From the NCBI RefSeq assembly GCF_021462225.1, contig NC_061808.1, positions 19,443,119-19,507,118 on the forward strand: 64,000 nt of DNA, written 5' to 3'. Position numbers and translations under genes: made by a program. This document shows positions 11,326-22,773 of this stretch, one piece after another; position 1 is the first letter of the stretch; each line of letters begins with the position of its first letter. The stretch comes from Girardinichthys multiradiatus. Its lineage: Eukaryota; Chordata; Actinopteri; Cyprinodontiformes; Goodeidae. Below the pieces are notes generated by a model. That model did no database searches and was not told where the DNA came from. It was given only the letters and a program-made list of their open reading frames with translations.

Positions 11326-12545
11326 GGTCCCTCACTTGGAGATTTAGGCAAGTTTATTGAAAACAGACAAATCTGTGAACTGTTCTGTCTTTGGATGGAC
11401 CTGAGGATCCACAGCCAAGGCCATCTTCTGCTTTTTAAAACCGGCCCTCCCACCAGATGCCTTCACCCTCCACCCCCTAAGGATGTTGCGGGTTCAAGAA
11501 AAGCAAATTTGAAAGATGAATGTGTTCAAGTTTATATAAGCATGAGACTGTGACATAGAAAGTAGCGCTATGAACTATAAAGGGGACAGGAAAGCATGGT
11601 AGCTGACTAATTCAGACGTTTTTTTTTAGTTCCTTACTGAAACAAACTACCTTACCTATTTTAAAGTCTTTTCTTAAAGTCCTCACTTTATGCGGCTGTT
11701 TACTTTTAGTCCCTACCTCTCTCCTTCTTTACCCTTTACAAATATCAGCACCATGAATGGCATGATTTATTTCAAGAGGGGGGGGCTTGAGAATCCAACA
11801 GCTGTTGTCTTAGCAATCTAATTGATATGTTTCACAAGCCATGTTGCAAGACAAGAAGAACTTTTTTTCTATCTGATCTAAGTCCACAGTTGCAGTTAAG
11901 ATGAGATGTACGGGCTTTAACAGATGCATGCTGCAATTATTGCAAAACTGTTTGTGCTTACAATCCATTCTTGGGATCAGACATGGTCTGTGATGTTGCA
12001 GAACATGGGACTCATAAAAACCAGGATTCACGACTCTAAAAGATATCCACCGTCTTCCAGGGAAGCAGCTGAGCGCATTGACATTTTGCAGTCTTTTAGT
12101 GCTGCATTGAGTCTTTGAGAAGTTTGAGATGTGTTTGTAGTCTGTAAAAATGCTCACTTTAATGCAGTGCCACACAGCAGAAACACCACAATCTTAACTC
12201 TTAGCATCTGCGTGATTGTACAAGCAGCATTGTTTCCACAATAACCTAAACCTGCCCAGATTCTATGATACGCACCAGTTAGCATAGCTGCAGTAAAGTG
12301 TGCCGCTGAGAAGATTACAATATACGCTAATCAGCCTCTGAGGTCATCACACAGCACCAGAATTACCACAGCAGCATGGGAAACTGGAACCACCCCCTCC
12401 AGATGATTGGTGAGGACTATCTGACTTAACTACATGCACTGCTTAACATCCGGGGCGTGAAATAATTCTGAACTTGGTCTTGACATGATAACCTTTGCTG
12501 GGTTGTGGACAGAAACTGAATAAAGATATCACCATGAAAGATAAA
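11326..12545 (+). other. Probable rnf19 3' UTR
   Basis: Non-coding sequence directly after the stop codon, running to the first convincing polyadenylation signal at 12519. No repeat family or conserved element recognised. The extent is inferred from the signal only. Confidence 0.5.
12519..12524 (+). promoter_or_regulatory. Candidate polyadenylation signal of rnf19
   Basis: AATAAA followed about 25-35 bases downstream by a GT-rich stretch (AATGTGTGTGTTTC near 12549), the usual vertebrate arrangement. Transcript data would be needed to confirm use. Confidence 0.5.
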
Positions 12546-12931
12546 TACAGAATGTGTGTGTTTCTTACCAGGTTTTTAGATTTCTTTGGTGGAGATAGGC
12601 TGCATTGTGTCTCCTTATTGGGCGTTTTATATACCAAATGTTTGTTGTAGTTAGGCTCAAACTTGGACTCAATGCACATGTTTAATTGGCTCATGACCTT
12701 CTAAACTGGATCAAAATAAGCAAAATCTTCTTTTCAACCCAAGCTACTGATCATAAAGTTACTTTTTATTCCTGAGCTTCTTTTTGGCTCTGTATAGGAT
12801 GCTGTACAGTTTGTACCATTTTTTTATTTCTGCTCCTATTTTTAATATGAGGTAGGTGTTGATGGCTGGCGATCCAGTTTAACATTAATTTCCAAAATAG
12901 TAAGAATTTAGCATTGTGTGGCTGGAATAAG

Positions 12932-13185
12932 CATGGTGGTGCAGTTGCTAGCAATTTGGGCCCGTAGTACCTGCCAGCGCCTTTGTCTGTGGAGTTTTTA
13001 TGTTTTTTTCAAGGTACTACAGCTTTCTCCAACTATACACAAAACAGGAAAACAAGTCACTTTTAGGCGTTAGGGTGTACATTTGCGTTGCAATGAGATG
13101 GACCAGCGATCTATTTGGGGTGCAACCAAACCAGAGGGGGGTTTTGATAAAGGGGAAATGGCTCCCCACCCAGGGCACCCCCGTC
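12932..13185 (+). repeat. tRNA-derived SINE, family B copy 1 (decayed)
   Basis: A head GGTGGTGCAGTTGCTAGCAA resembles a tRNA box A region. It is followed by a GTGGAGTTTTTATGTTTTTT segment, a CTACAGCTTTCTCC segment and the marker GACCAGCGATCTATTTGGGG. Compare TGGACTGGCGACCTGTCCAG in the better copy at 40880-41128 and the reversed copy at 61145-61382. Confidence 0.6.
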
Positions 13186-15340
13186 TAATAGGAACCACAA
13201 GTATGCAAAAAAAACAGCACATTTGTATCATGGAAACAGGAGAAAAAGTGGATTACCAATTAACCAAATGGAGCAGCAAAACCAAACTTTGTGGAGAAAT
13301 GTAAAGTAAAATGCAATGTGGGTGCAACTTTGTCAAACAAGTCAATAAGTGTTTTTGGTTCTCATGTTATGCATAATTATAAATTATTAAATGACAATCA
13401 ACGAGACTGCTTTAATGCACAAATGTGATGGTGCATGGTGAGGGAGTGAAAGAAGGGCTCACCAAGGGCAGCATTCAAAAATAATTGCCACTGATTTGGG
13501 TACTTGACCATTAACTGCACGAGAAAAGCAGTGAGTTGGCAGTTATTTAGTAGATATGGAAGATAGAAGGACGGACGGACGGATGGGTGGATGAATGAAA
13601 AAAGCTGGCATTCCTTAAGATGGATGCAATCTGGATAGCGTCATGTATGGCTAATACATTTTTTTACCCTTTTGCCTTTGAAAACATCTCTTTGGCATTT
13701 TGATAGCTCACTGTTAACAAATCAAACTATTCTTCTCACTTTTTCTCAATTAGGTCAACAAAGAGAAAATAACATCCCTTATAATATTGGTACATTTCTT
13801 TTTTCTTAAATATTGTCAAGATTTTGTAAGCTAGACATTCAGACCAGATCTGATGACAAGTTAAAGATACATACACAAGTTAATAGGCTATAAGATGTCT
13901 AGAATTTGTTTCTCATGGAAAAAAAACCTCAAAATATCAGAATGACAGATCATGTAAATGATTAAATGAGACAGGACCTATAAGGACTGAATAGTTTTCA
14001 CCCATTCTTGTTGGATTTAAATTAAATACAACTTTTTCCAACAATATCTTTTAGTTTTCACTCTTCCTATTTCAGGTTTCTGGATAGAAATGTTGCAGAA
14101 TTTTCTTGAATGACCGATTTTCAAATATTACCCCAAATGACAATCATGAATGCAGAACTGCCATTGAATAAGTAAACTTGGTAAGTCTAGCTGATCTAAT
14201 CACATCTAAATGAATCAGATAATGGGTGATGTAACTGTATTATATGATTTACACAACAGGTGCAACTGTTTTACCACATATTTTCTGTTTTGCTTCTGAA
14301 TGCTTTAGTTTTGATGTAATTTTTAAGGTGGCAAGGTTTCCAAAGCATTCTTTTCCCGCTGTTTAAACTTTCAGTATGAGGCGAGGATGCGTTTACGGAC
14401 CGTCGAAAAAGAGCTGACGTACGACGTGAGATGACCTTACGGTCATTAAAACAAATGAAACAAAGGACCGTTTTGTGGGGCTGTTTTTTCTCTGAACTTA
14501 CTAACCATGTCTCTATTTATTCTTTTGGAATAGTAACTCTTATTTAAAACATGATAGACATAATTTTAGGTTAGAGGCAAGGGATCTTACAAAACAGACT
14601 CTATTTTGATACCAATGTATCAGAAATAGCATCTAGAATCAAAGACAACATGAAAAGCAGAAAATGTCTGGATGTCTGTTAAAAAACATAAAACAACGGA
14701 ACTTTAAGCTTTAAGCCTTTCACAATTTGTTAGTGAAAAGAATATTTTAAATAACGCATCTTTCCATCACTTTCGCAGCTTACCAAAACGTTTAAACAAG
14801 AATAGATTTTAAAACAGTTTCTTGTTTTTCTTTGTTATTAGCATGCTGTATATCAGCCAGTTTCTAATTATCTAATTGTAAGGAAGGTTGGTCATTTTTA
14901 TCTTTTAAAATTGATTAAATGCAGTTCACTAAAACATTAACATGTGAATATTAAGATAATATTCATTAATTTAAAACAATTTAATATTTGAACTTTAAAT
15001 ACAGTGTATTTCTCAATTTCGCAAAACGATTTTAAAATAAATGCATGAACTGCTATGAGCAAGCATTTCCTTTCCCTTACTTTCAGTAGAGGACGCTAAA
15101 ACACAAAGCAACTAGACACGTCGAATGGTTTAGTAACAAAAATGAACAAACTTTGCATACAGTCTAATGTGTGCATTAATAATCACTGATCTCTAAGACA
15201 ACAACAAATACTATTACAAACGTCTAAAACTGGACAATAAAGAAAAAATCTCAACAGTTTGCAAACACACACCACAAAGCAAACAAAAAAAACAAACAAA
15301 AAAAAAGTGCTATGAGACGAAACCTATTTGCAAGCGTAAA
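13186..15340. other. rnf19-ldlrap1 intergenic region
   Basis: Mostly AT-rich, with a short ACGG/GGAT tract near 13571-13595 and no recognised gene. A compact CpG cluster stands out at 14381-14443. Sequence just upstream of 15310 is rich in A-tracts (15280-15306). Confidence 0.6.
14381..14443. promoter_or_regulatory. CpG-rich patch with CRE-like half-sites
   Basis: Nine CpG dinucleotides occur in about 63 bases inside otherwise AT-rich DNA. They include TGACGTACGACGTGAG, which holds two close CRE-type half-sites (TGACG/ACGTGA). It lies 1.2 kb upstream of the ldlrap1 start codon. Regulatory function is a guess from composition and motif only. Confidence 0.3.
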
Positions 15341-15667
15341 GTTATACGATCATTTCCGGAATAAAGAATGCTCCCATGATGCCTCATCAGCTGGAGCCTC
15401 GTTGAAGAACCTCTACAGCTCCTGAAGCTTGAGGACACGCCCTCAACTTTGGAAACGGTCCAGTGGCTTCGTGTTTCCCCTTCAGCTGCACATTTCACCG
15501 AGAAGAGAAGACAGAAGCAGATATTCCTAGCCCTCTTTCTCCCTTCTCTCGTCCTTTTCCTCTATGGTGAATTCAGCCGTCGAGTGGAGCGCAGCCAGCC
15601 GCGTTTAGCTCCCTGTGGTGCGGAGACAGAGGGAAATCCACCTGCCGGAGAGCGGACACACCTCGGG
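15341..15667 (+). promoter_or_regulatory. ldlrap1: ldlrap1 promoter-proximal region and 5' UTR
   Basis: The base composition rises in GC here. An ETS-type CCGGAA lies at 15356-15361 and a KLF/GC-type CACGCCC at 15436-15442, followed by a pyrimidine-rich stretch (15518-15562). The transcription start is not identifiable from sequence. If it lies upstream of 15564, a 14-codon upstream ORF (15564-15608) precedes the main start. Confidence 0.5.
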
Positions 15668-15752
15668 ATGGATGCCCTGAAATCTGCCGGCAGAGCCATC
15701 ATTAAGAGCCCCGGTGTCCCGCGACACACCTGGGGAACTTCAAAGCATGAAA
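15668..15752 (+). CDS. ldlrap1: Low-density lipoprotein receptor adaptor protein 1, exon 1
   Basis: LDLRAP1 (ARH) is a cytosolic endocytic adaptor. Its PTB domain binds the FDNPVY motif in the LDL receptor tail and phosphoinositides, and its C terminus binds clathrin and AP-2. Exon 1 starts MDALKSAGRAIIKSPGVPRH, nearly the human N terminus MDALKSAGRA. The ATG at 15668 has G at -3 and G at +4. No other in-frame ATG lies between here and the upstream open stretch, which settles the start. The donor GTGAGT at 15753 is in phase 1 and the split Lys codon completes at 47074. The three visible exons encode about 113 residues. The next expected exon, beginning ISYCTADK in human, is not in this window. 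The sequence does not tell whether this is the a or b paralogue. Confidence 0.95.
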
Positions 15753-16021
15753 GTGAGTGAGACTAATGTGTGTTTGGAAAGATTACAAGTATGTAATGAC
15801 AGAGATATGATCTGTCTGAGTGAGAGAACATGAGAAAATGTTGGTAGGATGCTGGTGGACTGCTGTTCTTTATTATTGCTGAGATGTTATTTGCCTTGTG
15901 TTGTTTTATTTTATATAAGATAGCAATGAATTTCTTGTTTCTTACAGAAAAGCGACCATAGCAATGAGCTAAAATAGGAACATCTTAAACAGCCGACCAA
16001 TACAACTGGGCGGAGAGTGTT

Positions 16022-16069
<48 letters not shown>

Positions 16070-16380
16070 TGGTATTAATTTGATTTTAAAATGACTGGAC
16101 ACAACTGGACATTTCTAAACTTTAAACTCACGATGTCAAAGTTTCTGTCTTTGCTATAAAACTATTTAGCAGTTTATCATGGAAACCACTGAGTTACCCC
16201 AGTAACAATAGAGTTTAACTGTAACCCAGAGTCGTTGGATAGTCAACGTGTGTTAATTGTTTTGGGGTCATTGCTCCAAAGCCAGTTTTGATGTGTGTTT
16301 GTGATCATTGCTGTATTTGGAACACCCCGCCATGACCAAATGCCATCATCCAGGTGCTGGAATTAATTATCCATGTCTAG
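15753..16380. other. Start of ldlrap1 intron 1, with TA microsatellite
   Basis: No gene or recognised transposon. An imperfect (TA)n tract occupies about 16022-16069. Confidence 0.7.
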
Positions 16381-16575
16381 TAAATTAAATTAAATTCAAT
16401 TCAAAAATACTTTATTAATCCCAAAGGGAAATTAAATGTTGTTGTAGCTCATTATGAACGTTTCTTCAAAGATCCGTTGTAGATGCTGATGGTTGTGGGC
16501 AGGAAGGATCTCCTGTAGTGGTCTGTCTTACAGCAGATCTGAAGAAGCCTCTGACTGAAGACACTCTGTTGTTGT
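16381..16575 (-). mobile_element. LINE 3' end (L2/CR1-like), reversed
   Basis: Starts with the reversed tail TTTATTAATCCCAAAGGGAA and continues into the end of the reverse-transcriptase frame. On the minus strand this reads SVFSQRLLQICCKTDHYRRS, then FLPTTISIYNGSL. Same family as 7180-7418 and 21530-22018. It is joined directly to a Tc1 remnant on its right. Confidence 0.85.
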
Positions 16576-16720
16576 AGGACAGTTACACTGTTCCACACCA
16601 TAATGCTACCACCACCATGCTTAACAGCTTTTAATAAGCATGCATCTTCCCACACTTTGTATAAAATAATGCAGCCTGGAAAGTCCACATTTCTGCTCTT
16701 TAAATGAAAAAGTGATGCCA
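16576..16720 (-). mobile_element. Tc1 transposase remnant
   Basis: The minus strand encodes KHGGGSIMVW, the GGG-S-MVWG motif of the Tc1 catalytic domain, in a badly decayed context. The LINE fragment to the left interrupts or truncates it. Confidence 0.6.
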
Positions 16721-16849
16721 CCCAAAATCTGATTTCCTTGTTAAAAACTTGAGCAGTGTTCTGTAGCTTTCAAAATTTCCATTAGACACAAAAAAAGCAA
16801 GTTACATACAATGAGCTAAATCTTTTGGTTTTTCTTCACCTGGGAACTA

Positions 16850-18421
16850 CGGGTACATAAAAAAAAAAGTAAAATCCTGAAAAAGTGAAATGTTTTTTGA
16901 TGCTTATTTCAGAAAGTAAAACTGATACATAGATTCATTACTCAGAGTGAAATATTTCACTCATTTATTTCTTGTAATTTTGATGGTTTACAGATAATAA
17001 TAACCCTAATTTAGTGTCTCAGAAAATTAGAATATTACATAAGATAAAATTAGATAGATTAAAAAATATATATATTTTAAACAGAAATGTCAGGTTTCTG
17101 GAAAGTATGTTAATTTGTATGCACTCAATACTTGGTTCTGGCTCCTTTTGCATGAATTACTGCATCAGTGCAGAGTGGTAAGGAGGCAATCAGCCTGTGG
17201 TTCTGCTGAGATGTAATGGGAGTTCTGGTTGCTTTGATAGCGGTCTTCAGGTCATCTGCATTGTTGGGTTTTTATGTCTCCCATCTTCTTCTTGAAAATA
17301 CTTCATAGATTCTCTGTGGGGTTCAGGTCAGGCCAAACAAGCACAGTAACCCCATGGCCCATTGAACTAGCTTTTCTGTGAGCAGATGCTAAGTGCCGCT
17401 GGAAAACAAAATTAGTGTCTTCATGAAGCTTGTCAGCAGAAGAAGCGTGAAGTGCTCTAAAATGTCCTGGTAGATGACTCAGTTGACGGTGGACTTTAGA
17501 AAACACAGTGGACCAGCACCAGCAGATGACATGGCGCCTCGAATCATTACTGTGGAAACTTCACACTGGACCTCAAGCAACATGGATTCTATTCCTCTTC
17601 ACTATTCCTCCAGGTTCTTGAATTGCAAATTAACTGCAAACTTTAATTTTAATCAGAAAAGATGACTTTGGACCATTGAGCATCCTTTTCACCTAAGTCC
17701 AGGTAAGACGCTTCTGACGTTGTCTCTGGTTCAGGAGTGGCTCGACACAAGTAATGCAACATTTGCAGCCCATGTGTACAATTTGCCTTTACGTACTAAA
17801 TCTTGATGGACAGTCCACTTCTTATGAAGCTCCTCCAAATTATTGAATGGATCTCTGACAAACCTGTCAAGGCTACACTTATGGTAAATGGACTGAACTT
17901 ATATAGCACTTTTCCAGTCATACAGACCACTCAAAGCGCTTTACACTATAGCCACAATCGCACTCACTAACACTCACACATTCATACACCGATACGCAGA
18001 TCGGTAGGCAACTTGAGGTTAAGTGCCTTGCCCAGGCATATGGCAGGAGGGAGCTGGAATCGAACCCACAACCTTCTGATTGCAAGACAGCTACTCTTCC
18101 TACTGAGCCTGAGTTATCAACTTTGCTAATGCACCTTTTCCAACACCGATTCCATTCCTTGTGGAGGGTGTCTATGAATGTTGTTCTGGACATCTGTCAA
18201 GTCAGCTGTCTTCCCCATTACATAACATTCAAATATTTTTTTTTATTGATATCATGTAATATTAAAATTTTCTGAGACAAAATTTTCAGTTTTTATTATC
18301 TAAACAATAGTCATCAAAGTTACAAGAAATAAAGGCTTGGACTATTTCACTCTATGTGTAATGAATCTATTTAATATATGAGTTTCACTTTCAAAAATTA
18401 GATTTTTTTTAGATGTACCTG
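16850..18421 (-). mobile_element. Decayed Tc1-like transposon carrying a SINE
   Basis: The left end is a decayed GGGTACAT motif beside TA; the right end AGATGTACCTG is followed by TA at 18422-18423. The subterminal repeats share a CTCAGAAAATTAGAATATT-type motif (near 17018) with its inverse TAATATTAAAATTTTCTGAG near 18259. The minus strand between about 17120 and 17880 is a transposase remnant (for example CTGGACCTGAACCCCACAGAGA-like sequence near 17325) with many stops and frameshifts. A SINE interrupts it at 17883-18113. The element is inactive. Confidence 0.75.
17883..18113 (-). repeat. tRNA-derived SINE, family A copy 2, inside a Tc1
   Basis: Runs from GGTAAATGGACTGAACTTAT to a reversed tRNA-like head with the box-B complement GGAATCGAACCC near 18056. 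It is flanked by the direct repeat TTAT at 17879-17882 and 18114-18117. Transposase homology resumes on both sides, so this is a clean insertion. Same family as 6719-6936. Confidence 0.8.
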
Positions 18422-18423
18422 TA

Positions 18424-20355
18424 TTATGTAGAAATGCCACAGCTCCTCAAAATAGGATAATTAAGACCGTCCTGCTGTTAGTTGTCTACATCCTTACTTT
18501 AAAATCTATTTTGTGCTGATGTATACACCTGATTGCATCTTACTTTCATAATTTTCAATAAGTGTGATGGGTTTTACATTGCCTTAAAGTGTCCCACATG
18601 CTAAAGGTCTTCAAAAGTGTTTGGAAAATTGACACAAGTTCCTTACAAAAAAGGAGTGGTAAAAATTTGGATTTATTATAACTTATATTGTTATCGCAAT
18701 AATTAACAAGAAAATCTACAGCAGGTACACTTGAGGGGAGACAGATTTCTGCAACCTTCTGTGTAAAAATGAAAAATATTTGGCACCTGCATTTGCTTTA
18801 TGCTCATAGTGAGGTGGGAGATATCTGGCTGTTGGAAAGGGACAGAAACAAAACATTCTACATGTTAGTTTGTTTCAGCACAAGCCAACAAATGACAGGA
18901 AGTTGTGAGTGTCTGAATGAAGAGTCCTTGAAACAAACCTCAACCCACCATCACTGACAGATTGTTTCACCGCCTGCAGTCCTGTGTCAACTATGAACTC
19001 TGATGCTCCCTCCCTGCAGCCACACTGCCTGTAAGCCTCTAAATACTAGCATGTTGCTTTGTGAATAATCCGATGCCCATGTCAGCTTTCATTAGGCACA
19101 GCTAATTAATTTCAAATCCACAAAGATGTTTGCATGTCTTGGCTTTGTAGGAAATGTACTACATAAATGATTTAACTCTGAACAAAACGTTTTCTCATTT
19201 ATTTACAGTTGTATTGAGTCATCTGTAAATAATGGATAGACACAATGTTGACTTTATAACAAAAGCTTCCATACAAGGCATTAACTTGCCAGTTTGAAAG
19301 AGACTTTGTGTCACATTGTTAGCAGAAGGATCTGTATTGTGCTTTTTCTTCTCATTTTGTTGTTTGTGCCGGAGACACTGGACAAAAAAAAAATAAAAAT
19401 TGGATTGACGGTGTCGGAGCAGAAGTCAGCTGGATTTCAGCACCTGATGACAGAAGCGGTTTATATCTGTGAACTACTGGAGGAATCAGGCTTGAAAAAC
19501 ATGTACACTTCAGTCACACACAGTAAGGGTGACTGCTGATGTCCTGAAGCTACTTAGCAGGCAATTTGCTGAGAGGACAGGCATTTGTGTGCCAGCTTGC
19601 AGCGATGTGTCAAAGCTGGCAATCAGAATGTAAAGAAGGTAGCGGTGCAGCTGTCAGGCACAGTCCCATCCAATAGGTGCTTTAAAGTTTAGAAATCAAT
19701 CAAATATTTGTGTCCTACAAACTGACAGGAAAAATAAACAACACCAGTCAGAAGTTATATGTCCTCATTATGAATGTCATATTTTAAAAAACATTTTAAT
19801 GCATATGAGCCATTCTTTTCCCCAAGTAAAATGATTCAGTGAATTCCAGACAAAGGATTGGATTCTTCCTTGAATTTACTGTAGAATAATTCACACAGAT
19901 TGAAAATAATAAATAAAGGTCCAAATCTATGCATGCACCCACTAATATTTGGATAAATGTCCTGAAGCAAATTGTCGCTTTTGTGAAGGTATGTACAAAG
20001 CTTGACATTGTTCTGTTGAGAGATTTGAACATTGTTTTGTGTAGAGCTGATTTAATATCATTGGTTTCCTGGCAGGGGCCTGGCTTTACAGTAGAGTTCA
20101 TCCATTTTTAAGAGGGTGCAGGCCAGGGCCATTTGACTAGCTATATGTTACAGTGCTTAATTAATTCTGTGTTTGGGATATTTGTTCTGTAACAATACCC
20201 AACTGTGTCAAAGGGTCGCTCGTCTGACCCAAACTGTCGCCTTAGATGAAACGCAGTTAGATACGAAAAACCCAGGAACTGGGCTTTTCCAAAAGCTGCC
20301 AAGGCTCTGATCATTAAATGAAAGATGCTGGAACACCGATGTGTGCTGTGATCTT
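18424..20355. other. ldlrap1 intron 1, no recognised element
   Basis: AT-rich intronic DNA without a repeat or exon that I can name. Short open frames here have no recognisable protein features. Confidence 0.6.
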
Positions 20356-20610
20356 TAGGTATCAGAATCAGCTACGTTTGTACAGACAAACAAGAAATCT
20401 GACTCTGGTACACTTTGCTCTCAATAATAAAGAATATCTTTAATGTGCATATTGACACAATTGACTTTACAATGTAAATATAAGGTGAGATCAGTCCAAG
20501 TAAGCATGGTGTTGTTCTGGAACTGTTCTGAAGTGCTCTTCAGAGAAACAGCCTGGGGGAAGAAATTCTTTAGGTATTTAAGTTTTGAGTTTCCTTCTTG
20601 TCTGTTTCTC
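20356..20610 (+). repeat. Fish interspersed repeat, LINE/SINE-like fragment
   Basis: The stretch ATCAGAATCAGCTACGTTTG followed by ACAAACAAGAAATCTGACTC resembles a widespread fish repeat opening (TCAGAATCAGCTTTATTGG...AATTTGACTC). The remainder to about 20610 is decayed. The class is not certain. Confidence 0.45.
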
Positions 20611-21195
20611 TTCACTTCTCTGTTGCTTATGCTGTTTATGTTTTCTGATTTTTAGTTTATTCATTATAGATTAGGTTCTTACTTCATTCTTGTGTTCTGT
20701 TACATTTAGATATTTCTGTTACTTACCTGGACTTCTTTGTGTTCCTGCTCATCTGTGTTAATGAGCCTCCCTCCTTTAGATGCTCTGCATTCTCCCTGTC
20801 CCAGCTGCTTTACCTTTTATCTGGTTAGCTCTTCTTGTTCCTTGGTCATTTTTCCATCTTGCCTCTGTATTTAAGCTCACTGGTTTTTGTTGCTCGCTGC
20901 TGGATTCTACTGTTTGCCTGCTGTTCATTCCTGGCTCCCGTTATAGGTCCCGTTGTGTTTTCCTGTAAGTTTTGTTGTTTGTTTAGCATTAAATAACTCT
21001 ACTTACTATGCCGCTCCCTAGTTCCTGGTTGCACTTTGGTCCTGCAAACAACCCACAATTCATGACAGCGTGAGGGTTTAACATCAACATAGACTGAAAG
21101 TCTGCTGATTAAGAAAGATGCACTTGCTCCAACACTGACACCTGCACTACAAATGTGCACCACAAAAGTAAATGATTTATAGTCAATCACAAGAA
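20611..21195. repeat. Pyrimidine-rich block, possible retroelement 3' end
   Basis: A strand-biased T/C-rich stretch ends in ATTAAATAACTCTACTTACT, then GTTCCTGGTTGCACTTTGGTCC and CATGACAG. This resembles the 3' end of fish retroelements that close with CCTGCATTTGGGTCC...ATGACA. I cannot delimit it or assign it to LTR or non-LTR type. Confidence 0.3.
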
Positions 21196-21199
21196 GAAC

Positions 21200-21440
21200 A
21201 TTTGGAACATCAAGATAAAGCTTTGAAACCTAAGAACACTGTCAAGCATGGTGGTGGTGGTAGCATCATGTCGTAGGGTTGTTCTGATACCAGTGGCCCT
21301 GGTGCATTACACAATGTGGATATAATGTTGAAGAATGAGGCAACCTCAACATTCTCCACTGTCACCACAAATCAACAACTAGATGGTTAAAACTTGGACA
21401 CAGCAAGGCGTTCCAACAGAATTATGATCCTTAACATACT
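21200..21440 (+). mobile_element. Tc1 transposase remnant
   Basis: Plus-strand remnants include NTVKHGGGGSIM, a decayed LGHSKAFQQNYDP (the FQQDNDP-type second-aspartate motif, here with the Asp lost) and several stop codons. No inverted repeats are recognisable. It lies just left of the LINE end at 21530. Confidence 0.65.
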
Positions 21441-21529
21441 GTTTTTTAAATAGTAAAATAGGCTATAGAAAGCATTCAACTTCTAGAAATATTATACCCC
21501 TGATTTAACTCTATAAATCAGGGGTATAT

Positions 21530-22018
21530 ACTTGGATGATTCTGCAGTCGTGGGGTGGATCAGAGATAGACAAGAAGCTGAGTACAGGGAGCTAGTGGCC
21601 TGCTTTGTGGCATGGTGTGTAAACAATCATCTCATCTTATATATAAATACCTCGGTGTTCACCTGGACAACAGACTGGAGTGGAGATGCAAATTTGAAGC
21701 TATCTACAAGAAGGGGCAGAGCAGACTGTACTTCCTGAGGAAGCTTTTTGTACAAAGAAGGATTCTTCATAAAACAAGGAACATTATGGAGTACCCTGAG
21801 CATCCTCTTCATCAGACTGTTGTACAACAACAGAGTGTCTTCAGTCAGAGGCTTCTTCAGATCTGCTGTAAGACGGAGCGCTACAGGAGATCCTTCCTGC
21901 CCACAGGCATCAGCATCTACAACGGCTCTTTGAGGAAACCTGTATAATATGAGCTACAACAACATTTAATTTCCCTTTGGGATTAATAAAGTGTTTTGAA
22001 TTTGAATGGAATTGAATA
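21530..22018 (+). mobile_element. LINE 3' end (L2/CR1-like)
   Basis: C-terminal reverse-transcriptase fragment: YLGVHLDNRLEWRCKFEAIY, then KKGQSRLYFLRKL, later SVFSQRLLQICCKTERYRRS. The tail TTTCCCTTTGGGATTAATAA ends in GAATTGAAT. It is 5'-truncated and frameshifted. Best preserved of the three copies of this 3' end in the window. Confidence 0.88.
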
Positions 22019-22089
22019 AAGTTCACAGAGTAAGTTAGGTCTGTGCCAAGAAACCAACCACTTTAAATCGGCTCTAATATTTCCAATCC

Positions 22090-22771
22090 AGTCCAGTGCT
22101 GCTTCTCTATAGCCCAGGTCTGGGGAATGCGGCACCTGTAGCCCATTTCCTGCACCCGCCTGTGCACGGTGACTCTGGATGTTTCTACTCCAGACTCAGT
22201 CCACTGCTTCCGCAGGTAATCGGCCCTTCTCCACAATCTTCCTCAGGGTCCGGTCACCTCTTCTCGTTGTGCAGCGTTTTCTGCCACACTTTTCCTTCCC
22301 ACAGACTTCCCACTGAGGTGCCTTGATACAGCACTCTGGGAACAGCCTATTCGTACAGAAATTTATTTCTGTGTCTTACCCTCTTGCTTGAGGGTGTCAA
22401 TAGTGGCCTTCTGGACAGCAGTCAGGTCGGCAGTCTTACCCATGATTGGGGTTTTGAGTGATGAACCAGGCTGGGAGTTTTAAAGGCCCCAGGAATCTTT
22501 TGCAGGTGTTTAGAGTTAACTTGTTGATTCAGATGATTAGTTTCATAGCTCGTTTAGAGACCCTTTTAATGATATGCTAATTTTGTGAGATAGGAATTTT
22601 GGGTTTTCATGAGCTGTATGCCAAAATCATCTGTATTAAGACAATAAAAGACCTGAAATATTTCAGTTAGTGTGCAATGAATCTAAAATATATGAATGTT
22701 AAATTTTCATCATGACATTATGGAAAATAATGAACTTTATCACAATATGCTAATTTTTTGAGAAGGACCAG
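22090..22771 (-). mobile_element. Truncated Tc1-like element (TIR plus N-terminal transposase)
   Basis: Contains only the transposase start side: the ATG complement at about 22440, the two helix-turn-helix regions down to GYRCR, and the full right inverted repeat ending GAGAAGGACCAG next to TA at 22772-22773. Homology to the copy at 28571-30138 begins abruptly at about 22090. It has a frame-disrupting short deletion near 22217 and shares the linker deletion seen in the 28.6-kb copy. Confidence 0.85.
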
Positions 22772-22773
22772 TA

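Noticed and set aside
15449..15667. In-frame N-terminal extension of ldlrap1 with a hydrophobic stretch
   Set aside because: The upstream frame is open but contains no ATG (it begins with TTG), and conservation starts exactly at MDALKSAGRA.
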